NCBI RefSeq assembly: GCF_037414475.1
Contig: NZ_CP147913.1
Coordinates: 186,001-250,000, forward strand
Direction of reading: 5' to 3'
Length of the DNA: 64,000 bases
DNA from: Myxococcus stipitatus
GTDB lineage: Bacteria > Myxococcota > Myxococcia > Myxococcales > Myxococcaceae
This document shows positions 35,459-44,178 of the stretch, one piece after another. The position numbers and the translations under genes are program-made. Under the pieces are notes generated by a model. That model ran no database searches. It was not told the origin of the DNA and saw only the letters and a program-made list of their open reading frames with translations. The stretch's first letter is position 1. Each line of letters starts with the position of its first letter.

Positions 35459-36796
35459 ATGGCTCCCGCCGGTCACGTCTACGACGAAAATCCTTTCAGG
35501 CTTGAGAACCCATCCATCCTCGACATCGCTCCTCCCGAGCCCAAGTCGGTGGAGGAGACGGGGCTCAAGATGGGGCTGCTCTCGGATATCGCGCTGAAGT
35601 TCCTCTATTACGCGGGAACCGGCACGGGCATGGGCATCGCCGACGAGATGCGGCTGCCGTGGCCTGGCGTCATCGAGCACGTGGTGGACTTCCTCGCCAC
35701 GGAGAAGCTGGTGGACCTGCGCGGCGGCAAGGGCTTTGGCCGCGCGTCGGTGGAGTTCATCCTCACGGAGAAGGGCCGCGAGTACGCGCGCGACGCGCTG
35801 ACGCGCACGACGTACGTGGGGCCCGCGCCCGTCCCCATCGAGCAATACAACGCGCTCATCACCAGCCAGACCGAGGAGACGCCCGTCGTCAGCCAGGAGG
35901 AGTTGGTGGCGGCGCTCAGCCACCTCACCGTCCCCGCGGAGCTGATGGACAAGCTGGGCCCCGCGGTCAACTCCGGGCGCTCGCTGTTCCTCTATGGCCC
36001 TCCCGGAAACGGCAAGACGAGCCTCGCCGAGGCCGTCTCACACATGTTTGGCGGCGAGGTCTTCATCCCGCACTGCCTGGAGATTGGAAATCAAATCATC
36101 CAGGTGCATGACCACCTGCTGCACACGCCCGTCGCGCTGGAGATGGGCCGCGACAGTGGGGGCCGCCGGCAGACCTTCGAGATGGACAAGCGGTGGATGC
36201 TCTGCCGCAGACCCGCCGTCGTCGTCGGCGGAGAGCTCACGCTCGAGACACTGGACCTCATCTACTCGGAGAGCACCCGTTTCTACGAAGCGCCGTTCCA
36301 GGTGAAGGCCAACGGCGGGATGCTCCTCATCGACGACTTCGGCCGCCAGAAGGTCCACCCCACGGACCTGCTCAACCGCTGGATTGTCCCCCTGGAGAAA
36401 CGGGTCGACTTCCTCACCCTCCACACGGGTAAGAAATTCGAAATCCCGTTTGATCAGCTTCTCGTCTTTTCCACGAATCTGGACCCGAAGGAGCTGGTGG
36501 ACGAGGCCTTCCTTCGGCGCATCAAGTACAAAATCGAGGTCTCCAACCCCGACGAGGAGTCGTACCGGGAGATCTTCCGCCGGGTGTGCGAGGCGGCGGG
36601 CATCCCCTATGTGGACCAGGCCGTCACCTACCTCGTCGAGCACTACTACAAGCCCCGGACGATGCAGCTTCGAGCCTGTCATCCTCGGGATTTGGTGGGG
36701 CTCATCAAGGACGCCGCCCGCTACCGCCAGATTCCCCCGGCCCTGTCCAAGGACCTGCTCGACCAGGCGTGCGAGGTCTTCCTCGTCAATCTCTAG
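35459..36796 (+). CDS. AAA-family ATPase with N-terminal winged-helix-like domain
   Basis: The product is 445 residues from the ATG at 35459, preceded by AAAAGGG. Residues 38-115 look like a winged-helix domain (LPWPGVIEHVVDFLATEKLVDL, then FILTEKGREYA). The ATPase has Walker A GPPGNGKT at 180-187, Walker B GMLLIDDFG at 287-295, a sensor segment LLVFSTNLDP and the arginine-finger region EAFLRRIKYKIEV. A C-terminal lid with HPRDLVGLIKDAARY follows. The winged helix suggests DNA binding or protein docking. No named family is recognised. It lies 116 bases before a Fic-fold gene on the same strand; a shared role is possible but unproven. Confidence 0.8.
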   Translation: MAPAGHVYDENPFRLENPSILDIAPPEPKSVEETGLKMGLLSDIALKFLYYAGTGTGMGIADEMRLPWPGVIEHVVDFLATEKLVDLRGGKGFGRASVEFILTEKGREYARDALTRTTYVGPAPVPIEQYNALITSQTEETPVVSQEELVAALSHLTVPAELMDKLGPAVNSGRSLFLYGPPGNGKTSLAEAVSHMFGGEVFIPHCLEIGNQIIQVHDHLLHTPVALEMGRDSGGRRQTFEMDKRWMLCRRPAVVVGGELTLETLDLIYSESTRFYEAPFQVKANGGMLLIDDFGRQKVHPTDLLNRWIVPLEKRVDFLTLHTGKKFEIPFDQLLVFSTNLDPKELVDEAFLRRIKYKIEVSNPDEESYREIFRRVCEAAGIPYVDQAVTYLVEHYYKPRTMQLRACHPRDLVGLIKDAARYRQIPPALSKDLLDQACEVFLVNL

Positions 36797-36912
36797 CTGG
36801 AATTCGTTGTTACAACCGTGCGGAATTTCTAGAATCCGCATGCCGTTGATTCGCTCGGCCGCACGCCAATGGCCACCCTTGCGGGGCCCGGCGCAAGAAG
36901 GAGCCGCAGTCC

Positions 36913-37755
36913 GTGAAGGAACGCTACCAGGACATCGACGAGAAGAACGAGGCGCTGCGCGAGTACCTCGAGATCTACAAGGACAAGCAGCCGGCGCGTG
37001 AGTTCCTCGAGCGTTTCGAGATGTCGTGGATCTACCACGACGCCGCGTTGGAAGGCGTGGTCTACACCCATCAGGAGTTGATGGCGGCGCTGTATCCCGG
37101 ACGCACCAGCGCCGAGGCCTCCATGATTCCGGTGGTGCTCGAGATTCGGAATCACAAGGCCGTCTGCGACTTCATTCGCGAGGAAGCCGCGGGCGCCAAG
37201 AAGCAGGCGCAAATCACCCTCACCACCATCAAACGCATGCACGACCTCTTCCTCGGCAACACGCCCGAGGCACTGGCCGAGCGCGCGCGCATGGAGCGCC
37301 GGGAGCGCACCGAGAAGGAACTCGCCAAGGAGCGCGAGCGCTCGGGGCTGCGCAAGGACATGCCGCTGCACCGCACGTACTTCCACGACATCCACCAGCC
37401 CGCGAAGATCCAACCCGCGCTGGAGAAGCTCGTGGACTACACGGCCAGCGCCGAGTTCCGCGAGTTCCATCCCATCAAGCAGGCCGCGACGGTTCAGCAC
37501 AACTTCCTGCAGATCTTCCCGTTCACGGAGCACAGCGGGAAGGTGGGCCGCATGTGCAGCAACCTCATCCTGCTGCGCAACGGGTACATGCCCGCCGTCA
37601 TCCACTCCATCGACCGACAGCGCTATTACGAGTGCTTCCGGGGCCCCGCGGCGCAGTTCCGCACGGTGCTGATGGACGCGATGGAGAACTCGCTGGACAA
37701 CGGCGTCAAGTACTTCAGGGACCTGGGCCGCAAGTACAAGGCCATCAACAACTAG
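36913..37755 (+). CDS. Fic-fold protein with degenerate catalytic motif
   Basis: The product is 280 residues from a GTG at 36913, with AAGGAG nine bases upstream. The fold signs are an inhibitory-helix-like segment DAALEGVVYT at 43-52, IRNHKAVCDFI, and HPIKQAATVQHNFLQ. The core motif follows as IFPFTEHSGKVGR at 201-213, where active Fic enzymes have IHPFxDGNGRxGR. The catalytic histidine is replaced by Phe202 and the asparagine by Ser208. The GK and final arginine remain. A charged insertion (residues 120-150) sits before the flap. It is therefore probably not a standard AMP-transferase; it may bind nucleotide or act as a scaffold. Confidence 0.8.
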   Translation: MKERYQDIDEKNEALREYLEIYKDKQPAREFLERFEMSWIYHDAALEGVVYTHQELMAALYPGRTSAEASMIPVVLEIRNHKAVCDFIREEAAGAKKQAQITLTTIKRMHDLFLGNTPEALAERARMERRERTEKELAKERERSGLRKDMPLHRTYFHDIHQPAKIQPALEKLVDYTASAEFREFHPIKQAATVQHNFLQIFPFTEHSGKVGRMCSNLILLRNGYMPAVIHSIDRQRYYECFRGPAAQFRTVLMDAMENSLDNGVKYFRDLGRKYKAINN

Positions 37756-37794
37756 CAACGCCGTCCTCCTCGGGAGGAAGCGGACCTGGGTGAG

Positions 37795-37828
37795 GGCGGG
37801 AAGGCGTCCGGGCACACGGCCTTCCGCC
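37795..37828 (+). terminator. Hairpin terminator after the Fic-fold gene
   Basis: GGCGGGAAGGC (37795-37805) and GCCTTCCGCC (37819-37828) form a 10-bp stem with one bulged G and a 13-base loop, 40 bases after the stop. No T tract follows. Confidence 0.45.
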
Positions 37829-37953
37829 CCTGCGTGAAGGTCTGGGGGGGCGTTTGCAACATTGGTGTGCGGGAGACACCCCGCCCTCAATGTCGACGAG
37901 ACAACATCCGGCATCTCGAAACTGGGTGCCGGAGGAAGTAAAGAAGACCATCC

Positions 37954-39075
37954 ATGCCCGTGACTCAGTCCTTCAACAGCCGCCGTACCCAGGGAGCCAC
38001 CGGGGGCGAGCTGACGGAGCCTCCGCCACCACGTCTGGCCCTCTTGTCGGCTCGCGACAAGCTGGAGCGCCTGCTCCAGGTGGCCAAGGGGCATCGCAAG
38101 GCGCTCATCCTCACCCACGACAATCCTGATCCGGACTCGCTGGCGGCCGCCGTGGCGCTCGCCCACCTGCTGGAGCGCCGGGCGGACGTGGAAGCGCATG
38201 TGGGCTACGGGGGCATCATCGGCCGCGCGGAGAACATCGCCTTCGTGAAGGTGCTGCGGCTGCCCGTCTCACACGTGTCGCAGATCGACTTCGACGAGTA
38301 CGACTTGTTCGGTCTGGTGGACACCCAGCCCAAGGTGGGGAACCACTCGTTGCCCGCACGGCTGGAGGCCCAGCTGGTGGTGGACCATCACCCGCTGCGC
38401 GAGGAGAGCCTCTCCGCGCCCTTCGCCGACGTGGGCGGGGACTTCGGCGCCACGTCCACCATGCTGGTGGAGTACCTGCGCGCCGCGCGTGTGGAGCCCT
38501 CCGTCGAGGTGGCCACGGCGCTGTTCTACGGCATCAAGGCGGACACGCGCGACCTGGGCCGGGAGACGACGCAGACGGACATCGACAGCTACCTGTGGCT
38601 GTTTCCGCGCATGGACAAGTCGATGCTCGCGCAGATCGAGCACCCCGAGCTGCCGGTGCGCTACTTCCAGCTGTACCACACGGCCTTCGAGCGGGCGAAG
38701 GTGTACGGCACCGCCATCGTCACGGACCTGGAGGAGGTCTACTCCCCGGACATGGTGGCGGAGGTCGCCGAGCGGCTGATGTTCCTCGAGGGCACGAAGT
38801 GGTCGCTGGCCTTCGGAACGTACCGCAACCAGCTCTACTTCAGCCTGCGCGTGAAGGACCGGCGGATGAACGCGGGCCGGCTCATCCGCGAAATCTTCGA
38901 GGACTACGGCGGCTCGTCCGGAGGCCACGGCAGCATGGCGGGCGCGCGGCTTCCCTTGTCGGGCAAGGCGGCGCAGCGCAAGGCGCTCAAGCGCGAGCTG
39001 GTGGGCCGCTTCCTGGATGCCTTCGGCGTCGCGGACGAACGTCCCGTGTCGCTGCTCTCCGCTCAAGACGCGTGA
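37954..39075 (+). CDS. DHH/DHHA1-family phosphoesterase (NrnA-like)
   Basis: The product is 373 residues. Metal-binding motifs are THDNPDPDS near residue 54, GLVDTQP, and the DHH motif VDHHPLRE near 143. The DHHA1 domain ends with GGHGSMAGARLP, which binds substrate. NrnA-type enzymes degrade short oligoribonucleotides and pAp, and related members cleave cyclic dinucleotides. The N-terminal 30 residues are an unstructured extension. Its TGA stop overlaps the GTG start of the cysteine desulfurase gene by two bases plus one (GTGA), so translation is probably coupled. Substrate preference cannot be told from sequence alone. Confidence 0.88.
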   Translation: MPVTQSFNSRRTQGATGGELTEPPPPRLALLSARDKLERLLQVAKGHRKALILTHDNPDPDSLAAAVALAHLLERRADVEAHVGYGGIIGRAENIAFVKVLRLPVSHVSQIDFDEYDLFGLVDTQPKVGNHSLPARLEAQLVVDHHPLREESLSAPFADVGGDFGATSTMLVEYLRAARVEPSVEVATALFYGIKADTRDLGRETTQTDIDSYLWLFPRMDKSMLAQIEHPELPVRYFQLYHTAFERAKVYGTAIVTDLEEVYSPDMVAEVAERLMFLEGTKWSLAFGTYRNQLYFSLRVKDRRMNAGRLIREIFEDYGGSSGGHGSMAGARLPLSGKAAQRKALKRELVGRFLDAFGVADERPVSLLSAQDA

Positions 39076-40217
39076 TCTACTGGGACTACAACGCCGCCGC
39101 GCCCGTGCGGCCGGAGGTCGCGTCTGTGCTTGCGCGCGCCTTCGCCCACGGGGGCCATGGCAACGCCTCCAGCGTCCACGCAGCGGGCCGCGAAGCCCGC
39201 GCGAGGCTCGACGCCGCGCGGGCCCGCGTGGCGCGTGTGCTGGGCTGTGAGCCGAAGGAGATTTGTTTCACCAGCTCCGGCAGCGAGGCGGACGCACTGG
39301 CGCTCGTGGGCGCGTGGCATGCGCGTCCGACACCCGAGCGGCGCAAGCTGGTGACGACGGCGGTGGAGCACCCTGCCCTGCTGGGCGCGGTGGCCCAGCT
39401 CGAGCGCGAGGGCGCCCAGGTCGTGCGCCTGGCGCCGGGCCAGGACGGCCGCGTGAAGGTGGAAGACATGCTCGCGGCGGTGACTCCGGACACGGCGCTC
39501 TGCTCGTTGATGTGGGCCAACAACGAGACGGGCGTGGTGCAGCCCGCGGCCGAGGTGGCGCGCGCGTGCCGGCAGCGCGGCGTGCTCTTCCACACCGACG
39601 CGGTGCAGGCGGCGGGCAAGGTGCCGCTGTCGCTGCGCGAGGTGGACGCGGATCTCCTGTCGCTCTCCGCGCACAAGTTTGGAGGCCCCTCTGGCGCGGG
39701 GGTGCTGGTGGTGCGCAAGGGCGTGGACGTGCGGGCCCTGGTCCCCGGCCATCAGGAAGCGGGACTCCGGGGAGGGACGCAGAACATCCCTCACGCGGAG
39801 GCGCTCGCGCTCGCGCTGGAGCTGGCAGTCAGCGAGCAGCCTGCCCTGGCCGAGCGCGTCGGCGCACTGCGGGATGACTTCGAGCGCGCGGTGCTCGAGC
39901 ACGTGCCCGGGGTGACGGTGAACGGTGCGGGGGCGCCCCGCGTGCCCAACACCAGCAACCTGCGCTTCGACGGGGTGGAGGGTGAGGCACTGCTCATCGC
40001 CCTGGACCTGGAGGGCATCTGTGTCTCCATGGGAGCCGCCTGCGCATCGGGCACGCTGACTCCGTCGCATGTGCTCAGGGCCATGGGCTTGACGGCGCCC
40101 CAGGCACGCGGATGTCTCCGCTTCAGCCTGGGACCCGACACTCGCGAGGACCAGGTGCGGTTCGTCGTCGATGCACTTCGCCGCCATGTCCCCTCGGTGC
40201 GCGCGCTCACGGCGTAG
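39072..40217 (+). CDS. Cysteine desulfurase, NifS/IscS family
   Basis: The product is 381 residues starting at a GTG at 39072 that overlaps the previous stop codon. The start is placed by the family N-terminus IYWDYNAAAPVRPEV. Key parts are the phosphate-binding region SSGSEADALAL, ANNETGVVQP, HTDAVQAAGKVPL, and the pyridoxal-phosphate lysine in SLSAHKFGGPSGAG. GLRGGTQNI and the active-site loop AACASGTLTPSHVL with the sulfur-carrying cysteine follow. It supplies sulfur for Fe-S clusters or tRNA thiolation. No iscU or scaffold gene is adjacent, so it may be a secondary, non-isc paralogue. Confidence 0.92.
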   Translation: MIYWDYNAAAPVRPEVASVLARAFAHGGHGNASSVHAAGREARARLDAARARVARVLGCEPKEICFTSSGSEADALALVGAWHARPTPERRKLVTTAVEHPALLGAVAQLEREGAQVVRLAPGQDGRVKVEDMLAAVTPDTALCSLMWANNETGVVQPAAEVARACRQRGVLFHTDAVQAAGKVPLSLREVDADLLSLSAHKFGGPSGAGVLVVRKGVDVRALVPGHQEAGLRGGTQNIPHAEALALALELAVSEQPALAERVGALRDDFERAVLEHVPGVTVNGAGAPRVPNTSNLRFDGVEGEALLIALDLEGICVSMGAACASGTLTPSHVLRAMGLTAPQARGCLRFSLGPDTREDQVRFVVDALRRHVPSVRALTA

Positions 40218-40219
40218 TC

Positions 40220-40241
40220 CTCGCACCTCGAATCGAGGGTG
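40220..40241 (+). terminator. Hairpin after cysteine desulfurase gene
   Basis: CGCACCTCGA (40220-40229) pairs with TCGAGGGTGCG (40231-40241), with one bulge, and is followed by TTCTCC. It begins two bases after the stop codon. The tight loop makes formation of the full stem uncertain. Confidence 0.4.
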
Positions 40242-40381
40242 CGTTCTCCATGCATGAGCCGAAGCACCGCGAGCATCCGCCGGTGAATCCCGACCGCCCC
40301 TTCGGGGCATGGCCGCTTGAACAAAGCGCAACCGGTGAAAACATCCTCCCGCAGTAGACCGACCCATCGGGGGGACGAGAC

Positions 40382-41902
40382 ATGGTGCTGGGTTCGACGG
40401 GGCTGAAGTTCCTGAGGCGTCATTTCGCGGTGCTCGTATCCGCACTCGCGCTTGCATGTGGCCCTGGCGCGGAGGACGCACGACTGACGACCTCGCGCGG
40501 AGCCCTCGCCAACGAACCACAAGAGCCTCAGGCCGAGCAGCTCAGCGCGAAGGAGACCTTCCGGCGCAAGTGCCCGTCGGTCTCCAATGCGACAGGCCCC
40601 ACGCTCCACGTCGCGAACAAGGGCCCGCGCAATGCCAACGAGCCCCTGGGCTCCATCAGCAATCCCTACCCCACCATCATGGACGCGGTGAGGGCCGCGC
40701 ATCCGGGCACTGTCATCCAGGTCCGCTCGGGGACCTATCCCGAGCAGCTCACCATCAACGCCCTGAAGGCACGCCCAGGCACGGCCACCGCGCCCATCGT
40801 CCTGCGAGGAGAGTCTCCCGACCGGCCTCGCATCATCCCCGGCGGCGTGGACGTGGGGAGCTTGCTGGTGGTGAACCAACCCTTTTGGATTGTCGAGTCC
40901 CTGGACGTGGATGTGCAGGAGCGGCCCTCCTTCGGCGCGCTCTTCGAGGACTCCACCCGCTGCTCACAGCTCTCCGACTCCTTGCTCCATGGAGGACGGG
41001 CCGGTGGCGGGGTCGTCATCAGCGATGCGAACACCGTGCTCATCGAGGGCAACGAGATTCGCGACTTCCTGCGCGTCGGACAGGACTCTCACGGCGTGGT
41101 GGTGAAGGGAACGTCCCGGCAGATCTACCTCGTGGAGAACACCATCCATGACGCCTCGGGCGACGCCGTGCAGTGCCAGCCCAACGTCGGCAGGCCCGCC
41201 GAGCTCTTCATCGAACACAACCAGATGTACGACTGCGGAGAGAACGGCATCGACGTCAAGGCGTGCGACAACCTCTCCATCCAGTCCAACGTCATCTTCC
41301 GCTTCCCCAACCTCGAGAGATTCCCGTGGCAGGCGACGACCTCCGCCGCCGAGGCCATCCTCGTGCACGAGAACGCGACGAACATCGAGATTGCCGGGAA
41401 CCTCATCTTCCTCGCCGGCCGAGGCATCTCCATCGGAGGGCTCGCCCCCGTGGACAATCCCTCCAACGTGATGATTCGCGGCAACATGGTGATGGACATC
41501 TACAACTTCGCGAACCGAGGCAACGGCCAGGGCATTCGCGTGGCGAAGGCGCGCGGCGTGCGAGTGCTGGGCAATCACATCGAGCGGACCGCGGACTCGG
41601 GCCTGCGGCTGGCCGCGGACGAGCCGCTGGTCGTCTCGGACATGTCCGTCTTCGACAACACGCTGCGCGACATGCACAGCTTCGTGAAGCTGGGGCGCGA
41701 CACGGCGCGGCCCGGGCTGAAGATGGACCGCAACCGCTACGAGGGCATCACCGGCAAGTTCAGCGCCTTCGGCCTGGTGTCCGAGGGCGAGTTCGACGTC
41801 TGGCGCAGCAAGCTGCAACAGCACGGACTGGAGCAGGGCTCGGTGCGAGTCCTCAGCGGCTCGGGAGCCCCGCAGCGGCTACCACCCCTGCTCGGGCAAT
41901 GA
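40382..41902 (+). CDS. Lipoprotein with right-handed parallel beta-helix repeats
   Basis: The product is 506 residues with GGGGGA six bases upstream of the ATG. A lipoprotein signal ends in LALAC at about residue 26. From residue 70 on there is a DUF1565-like opening (LHVANKGPRNANEPLGSISNP, then TIMDAV and GTVIQVRSGTY). About ten PbH1-type coils follow, with phrases such as VLIEGNEIRDF, IYLVENTIHDASGD, LFIEHNQMYDCGENGIDV and VMIRGNMVMD. This fold is used by polysaccharide lyases and surface adhesins. No lyase active site can be named. It is probably an outer-membrane lipoprotein acting on or binding polysaccharide. Its 3' end overlaps a small opposite gene. Confidence 0.87.
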   Translation: MVLGSTGLKFLRRHFAVLVSALALACGPGAEDARLTTSRGALANEPQEPQAEQLSAKETFRRKCPSVSNATGPTLHVANKGPRNANEPLGSISNPYPTIMDAVRAAHPGTVIQVRSGTYPEQLTINALKARPGTATAPIVLRGESPDRPRIIPGGVDVGSLLVVNQPFWIVESLDVDVQERPSFGALFEDSTRCSQLSDSLLHGGRAGGGVVISDANTVLIEGNEIRDFLRVGQDSHGVVVKGTSRQIYLVENTIHDASGDAVQCQPNVGRPAELFIEHNQMYDCGENGIDVKACDNLSIQSNVIFRFPNLERFPWQATTSAAEAILVHENATNIEIAGNLIFLAGRGISIGGLAPVDNPSNVMIRGNMVMDIYNFANRGNGQGIRVAKARGVRVLGNHIERTADSGLRLAADEPLVVSDMSVFDNTLRDMHSFVKLGRDTARPGLKMDRNRYEGITGKFSAFGLVSEGEFDVWRSKLQQHGLEQGSVRVLSGSGAPQRLPPLLGQ

Positions 41903-42061
41903 CTTCTCGCGAACCTCCGGGTCGGGCTGCCCATATCCGGGCATTCCGTCCTCGCGGGCCTCATCCGGCTTGGGAGGCAGTCGAGGCGGGACAGTCCCGC
42001 GCGTCTGTCGCTCGGGCGAGGGCTCTTCGGGTTTGGGAGTGGGAGGCTGCTGGGTGGCCAT
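41879..42061 (-). CDS. Small Pro/Glu-rich protein (60 aa)
   Basis: The ATG at 42061 has GAGGAGC five bases upstream, a very good ribosome-binding site. The 60-residue product begins MATQQPPTPKPEEPSPERQ and is rich in Pro, Glu, Arg and Lys; it is probably disordered. No family is recognised. It lies 120 bases downstream of the kinase gene on the same strand and may be its last operon member. Its last 24 bases overlap the 3' end of the beta-helix gene on the opposite strand. Confidence 0.6.
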   Translation of the reverse strand: MATQQPPTPKPEEPSPERQTRGTVPPRLPPKPDEAREDGMPGYGQPDPEVREKSLPEQGW

Positions 42062-42181
42062 GGTGCTCCTCGACGAGACAAGGCACGCGGCTTCGCGCGC
42101 ATCATGAGGAGAAGGTCGCCATCTCCACGGCCGCAGGGGACTGGTGAGGCCACGCTCGCGGACGAGCGCAGGCTCCATCCC

Positions 42182-43195
42182 CTACTCGGCGCGCGAGGCC
42201 CCGGACGGCGGCGAGGGAGGCGCCGCCGGGCCCGAGGGGGAAGCCGCAGTGGGGACATCATCGCTGGCGCCAAACAAGCCACGCACCACGGCGGCGATGG
42301 CCAGCGGAGTGCCCACGCGCTCGTCATAGTGCGGCGCGAGCGCCTGGGCGAAGGACTCAGCCGAGGGGAAGCGGTCCTCGGGACGCGCGGAGAACGCACG
42401 GCGCACCACATCCTCGAGCGCCTGGGGCACGTCAGGCCGCAGCTCGCGCAGCGGCCGGTAGCTCCGGGAGCGGATGGCGTGGAACACCTCGTCGGGCGTG
42501 GTGCCGGTGAAGGGGCGCTCCAGCGTCAGCAGTTCGTACAGGACCACCGTCGCCGCCCACAGGTCCGCCACGGGGCTGACCTCTCCCAGCAACGACTCCG
42601 GAGACAGGTAGTAGGGCTTGCCCAGCACCTCTCCGCCCTGGAGCTTGCCGTCGACGAGCACACGCGAGACGCCGAAGTCACCCAGCTTGATTTCGCCCAC
42701 GCGCGAGATGAAGAGGTTGGACGGCGACACGTCGCAGTGGACGATGCCCAGGGGCTCGCCCTGGGGCCCGGTGGCGGCGTGCGCGTACGCGAGCGCCTCC
42801 AGCAGCACCTTCCCCAGGTACACCGCGAAGTCGAGGGGCAGCGGGATGCCGCGCACCTTGCAGCGGCGGAGGATCTGGCCCAGGTCCCGGCCATCCACCA
42901 GCTCCATGACGATGAAGTAGATGCCCTCCAACTCCCCTGCATCCAGCACCGTCACGATGTTGGGATGGTGCAGCTGCTTGGACAGCTGCGCCTCGCGCGA
43001 GAACAGCGAGACGGACTCGGGGTCCGCCGTCAGCGCCGGCAACAGCCTCTTGAGCGCGACAGTCCACCCCTCACGCGCCCCCGCCAGCACCTTCGCGCGG
43101 TACACCTCCGCCATGCCGCCCTTGCCGAGCACGGAGAGGATTTCGTAGTGGCCGAAGACCCGCTGAGTCTTCGGAGAAGGAGGCATCTGGCTCAC
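42182..43195 (-). CDS. Eukaryote-like Ser/Thr protein kinase
   Basis: The product is 337 residues. The kinase domain has the glycine loop VLGKGGMAEVYRA, the lysine in TVALKRL, the catalytic loop HCDVSPSN and the Mg-binding DFG in KLGDFGVS. PYYLSPESL replaces APE and DLWAATVVLYELLT forms the F-helix. The usual HRD is HCD here, a non-RD form, though the catalytic Asp and Asn are kept. About 35 disordered Pro/Ser residues end the protein and no membrane helix is present, so it is cytoplasmic. The GTG start at 43195 overlaps the previous stop as GTGA. It is the middle gene of a TPR-kinase-small-protein group. Confidence 0.92.
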   Translation of the reverse strand: MSQMPPSPKTQRVFGHYEILSVLGKGGMAEVYRAKVLAGAREGWTVALKRLLPALTADPESVSLFSREAQLSKQLHHPNIVTVLDAGELEGIYFIVMELVDGRDLGQILRRCKVRGIPLPLDFAVYLGKVLLEALAYAHAATGPQGEPLGIVHCDVSPSNLFISRVGEIKLGDFGVSRVLVDGKLQGGEVLGKPYYLSPESLLGEVSPVADLWAATVVLYELLTLERPFTGTTPDEVFHAIRSRSYRPLRELRPDVPQALEDVVRRAFSARPEDRFPSAESFAQALAPHYDERVGTPLAIAAVVRGLFGASDDVPTAASPSGPAAPPSPPSGASRAE

Positions 43196-44178
43196 GGGCT
43201 CGTACTTCCAGCTCCTGCCGCCTCACGGCCCGGCGCGCGCTTGCGATTCTTCGACTGCTTCTGCGCCAGCTCGATGTCACCGGCGAGCGCCTTCACCAGC
43301 GCCGCCTCCCAGGGCTTGGGATTCTCCGGCGACCAGTTCAGGTCCAGCGCCCTGCGCAGCAGCGGCTGGACGCGGCCTGTGTCGCCCTGCGCGTCAGCGG
43401 CATAGGCCTGCCACGCGTAGACGTCCGGGCGCGTGGGAGGAACCTGGCGGATGCGCGACAGGAACTCCTGCGCCTTGCTGGGGTTGCCCAACCCCAGGTG
43501 GCTCGCGGCCATGCCCACGAGCGCGTCGATGTCGCGGGGGTCCTCGAGCAGCGCGGCCTCGAAGCGCGCTCGCGCGATCTCCCACTTGTTCGGCGAATTG
43601 GCCGCCAGGAACTGCAGGCCCAGATCCACCGGGCGCGTACCGATGGCCGCGGTGCGCGTCTCGGAGGCCCTCGCCTCCGGTGCCTCCTCCGCGGACGCGG
43701 AGCCCGCCGCGGCGGCACGGCCTCCGAGGGCTCCCTCCTTCGCGGCGTCGTCCTCGGACTCGCCTGGCCCGCCCGTGCCGCGCAGGAACAGGACGAAGTC
43801 CTTCAGGCCCGGCGAATGGCATCCCTTGGGAAGCCGGACCCGAGCGGAGAGCACTCCGGACTGAGGGTTGTAGGTGGCCAGCGTCGGGAAGGCCCGAGCG
43901 CCGACACATTCGGGAGTACCCGAGAGGCAGACCTGCAGGGTGGCGACCAGGACGTTTCCCTGGAACTCCCCGGAGAGCACTTCCGTGCCCGCCGGGAACT
44001 TGCAGCCACCACCAGAGCCGGAGGACGTGCCGACCAGGCGCTCGCCCTCCATGTGCAGCTCCACCTGTCCGTAGGTATCCCCGACGTAGGGGCCAGAGAG
44101 CTTCGGCCCCGCCCAGGCGAGGCCGGAGGTGACGGAAAGAGCCGTCACGAGTCCCTTGTTTAGAAGCGAGGGCGGCAT
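43192..44178 (-). CDS. Secreted TPR-repeat protein
   Basis: The product is 328 residues with a signal peptide ending in AWA at about residue 23. Residues 24-135 form a beta-rich domain with four cysteines (GGCKFPAG, QVCLSGTPECVG, KGCHSPG), probably two disulfides. A Glu/Ala-rich linker leads to TPR repeats at about 190-300 (WEIARARFEAALLEDPRDIDALVGMAASHLGLG). The function is unknown. Its stop overlaps the kinase start codon, so the two are coupled. An exported TPR protein coupled to a cytoplasmic kinase suggests an envelope-related signal pathway; this is inference. Confidence 0.75.
   Translation of the reverse strand: MPPSLLNKGLVTALSVTSGLAWAGPKLSGPYVGDTYGQVELHMEGERLVGTSSGSGGGCKFPAGTEVLSGEFQGNVLVATLQVCLSGTPECVGARAFPTLATYNPQSGVLSARVRLPKGCHSPGLKDFVLFLRGTGGPGESEDDAAKEGALGGRAAAAGSASAEEAPEARASETRTAAIGTRPVDLGLQFLAANSPNKWEIARARFEAALLEDPRDIDALVGMAASHLGLGNPSKAQEFLSRIRQVPPTRPDVYAWQAYAADAQGDTGRVQPLLRRALDLNWSPENPKPWEAALVKALAGDIELAQKQSKNRKRAPGREAAGAGSTSP

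Noticed and set aside
40250..40357. 35-residue plus-strand frame before the beta-helix gene
   Set aside because: Too short, no ribosome-binding site and no hydrophobic or conserved pattern.
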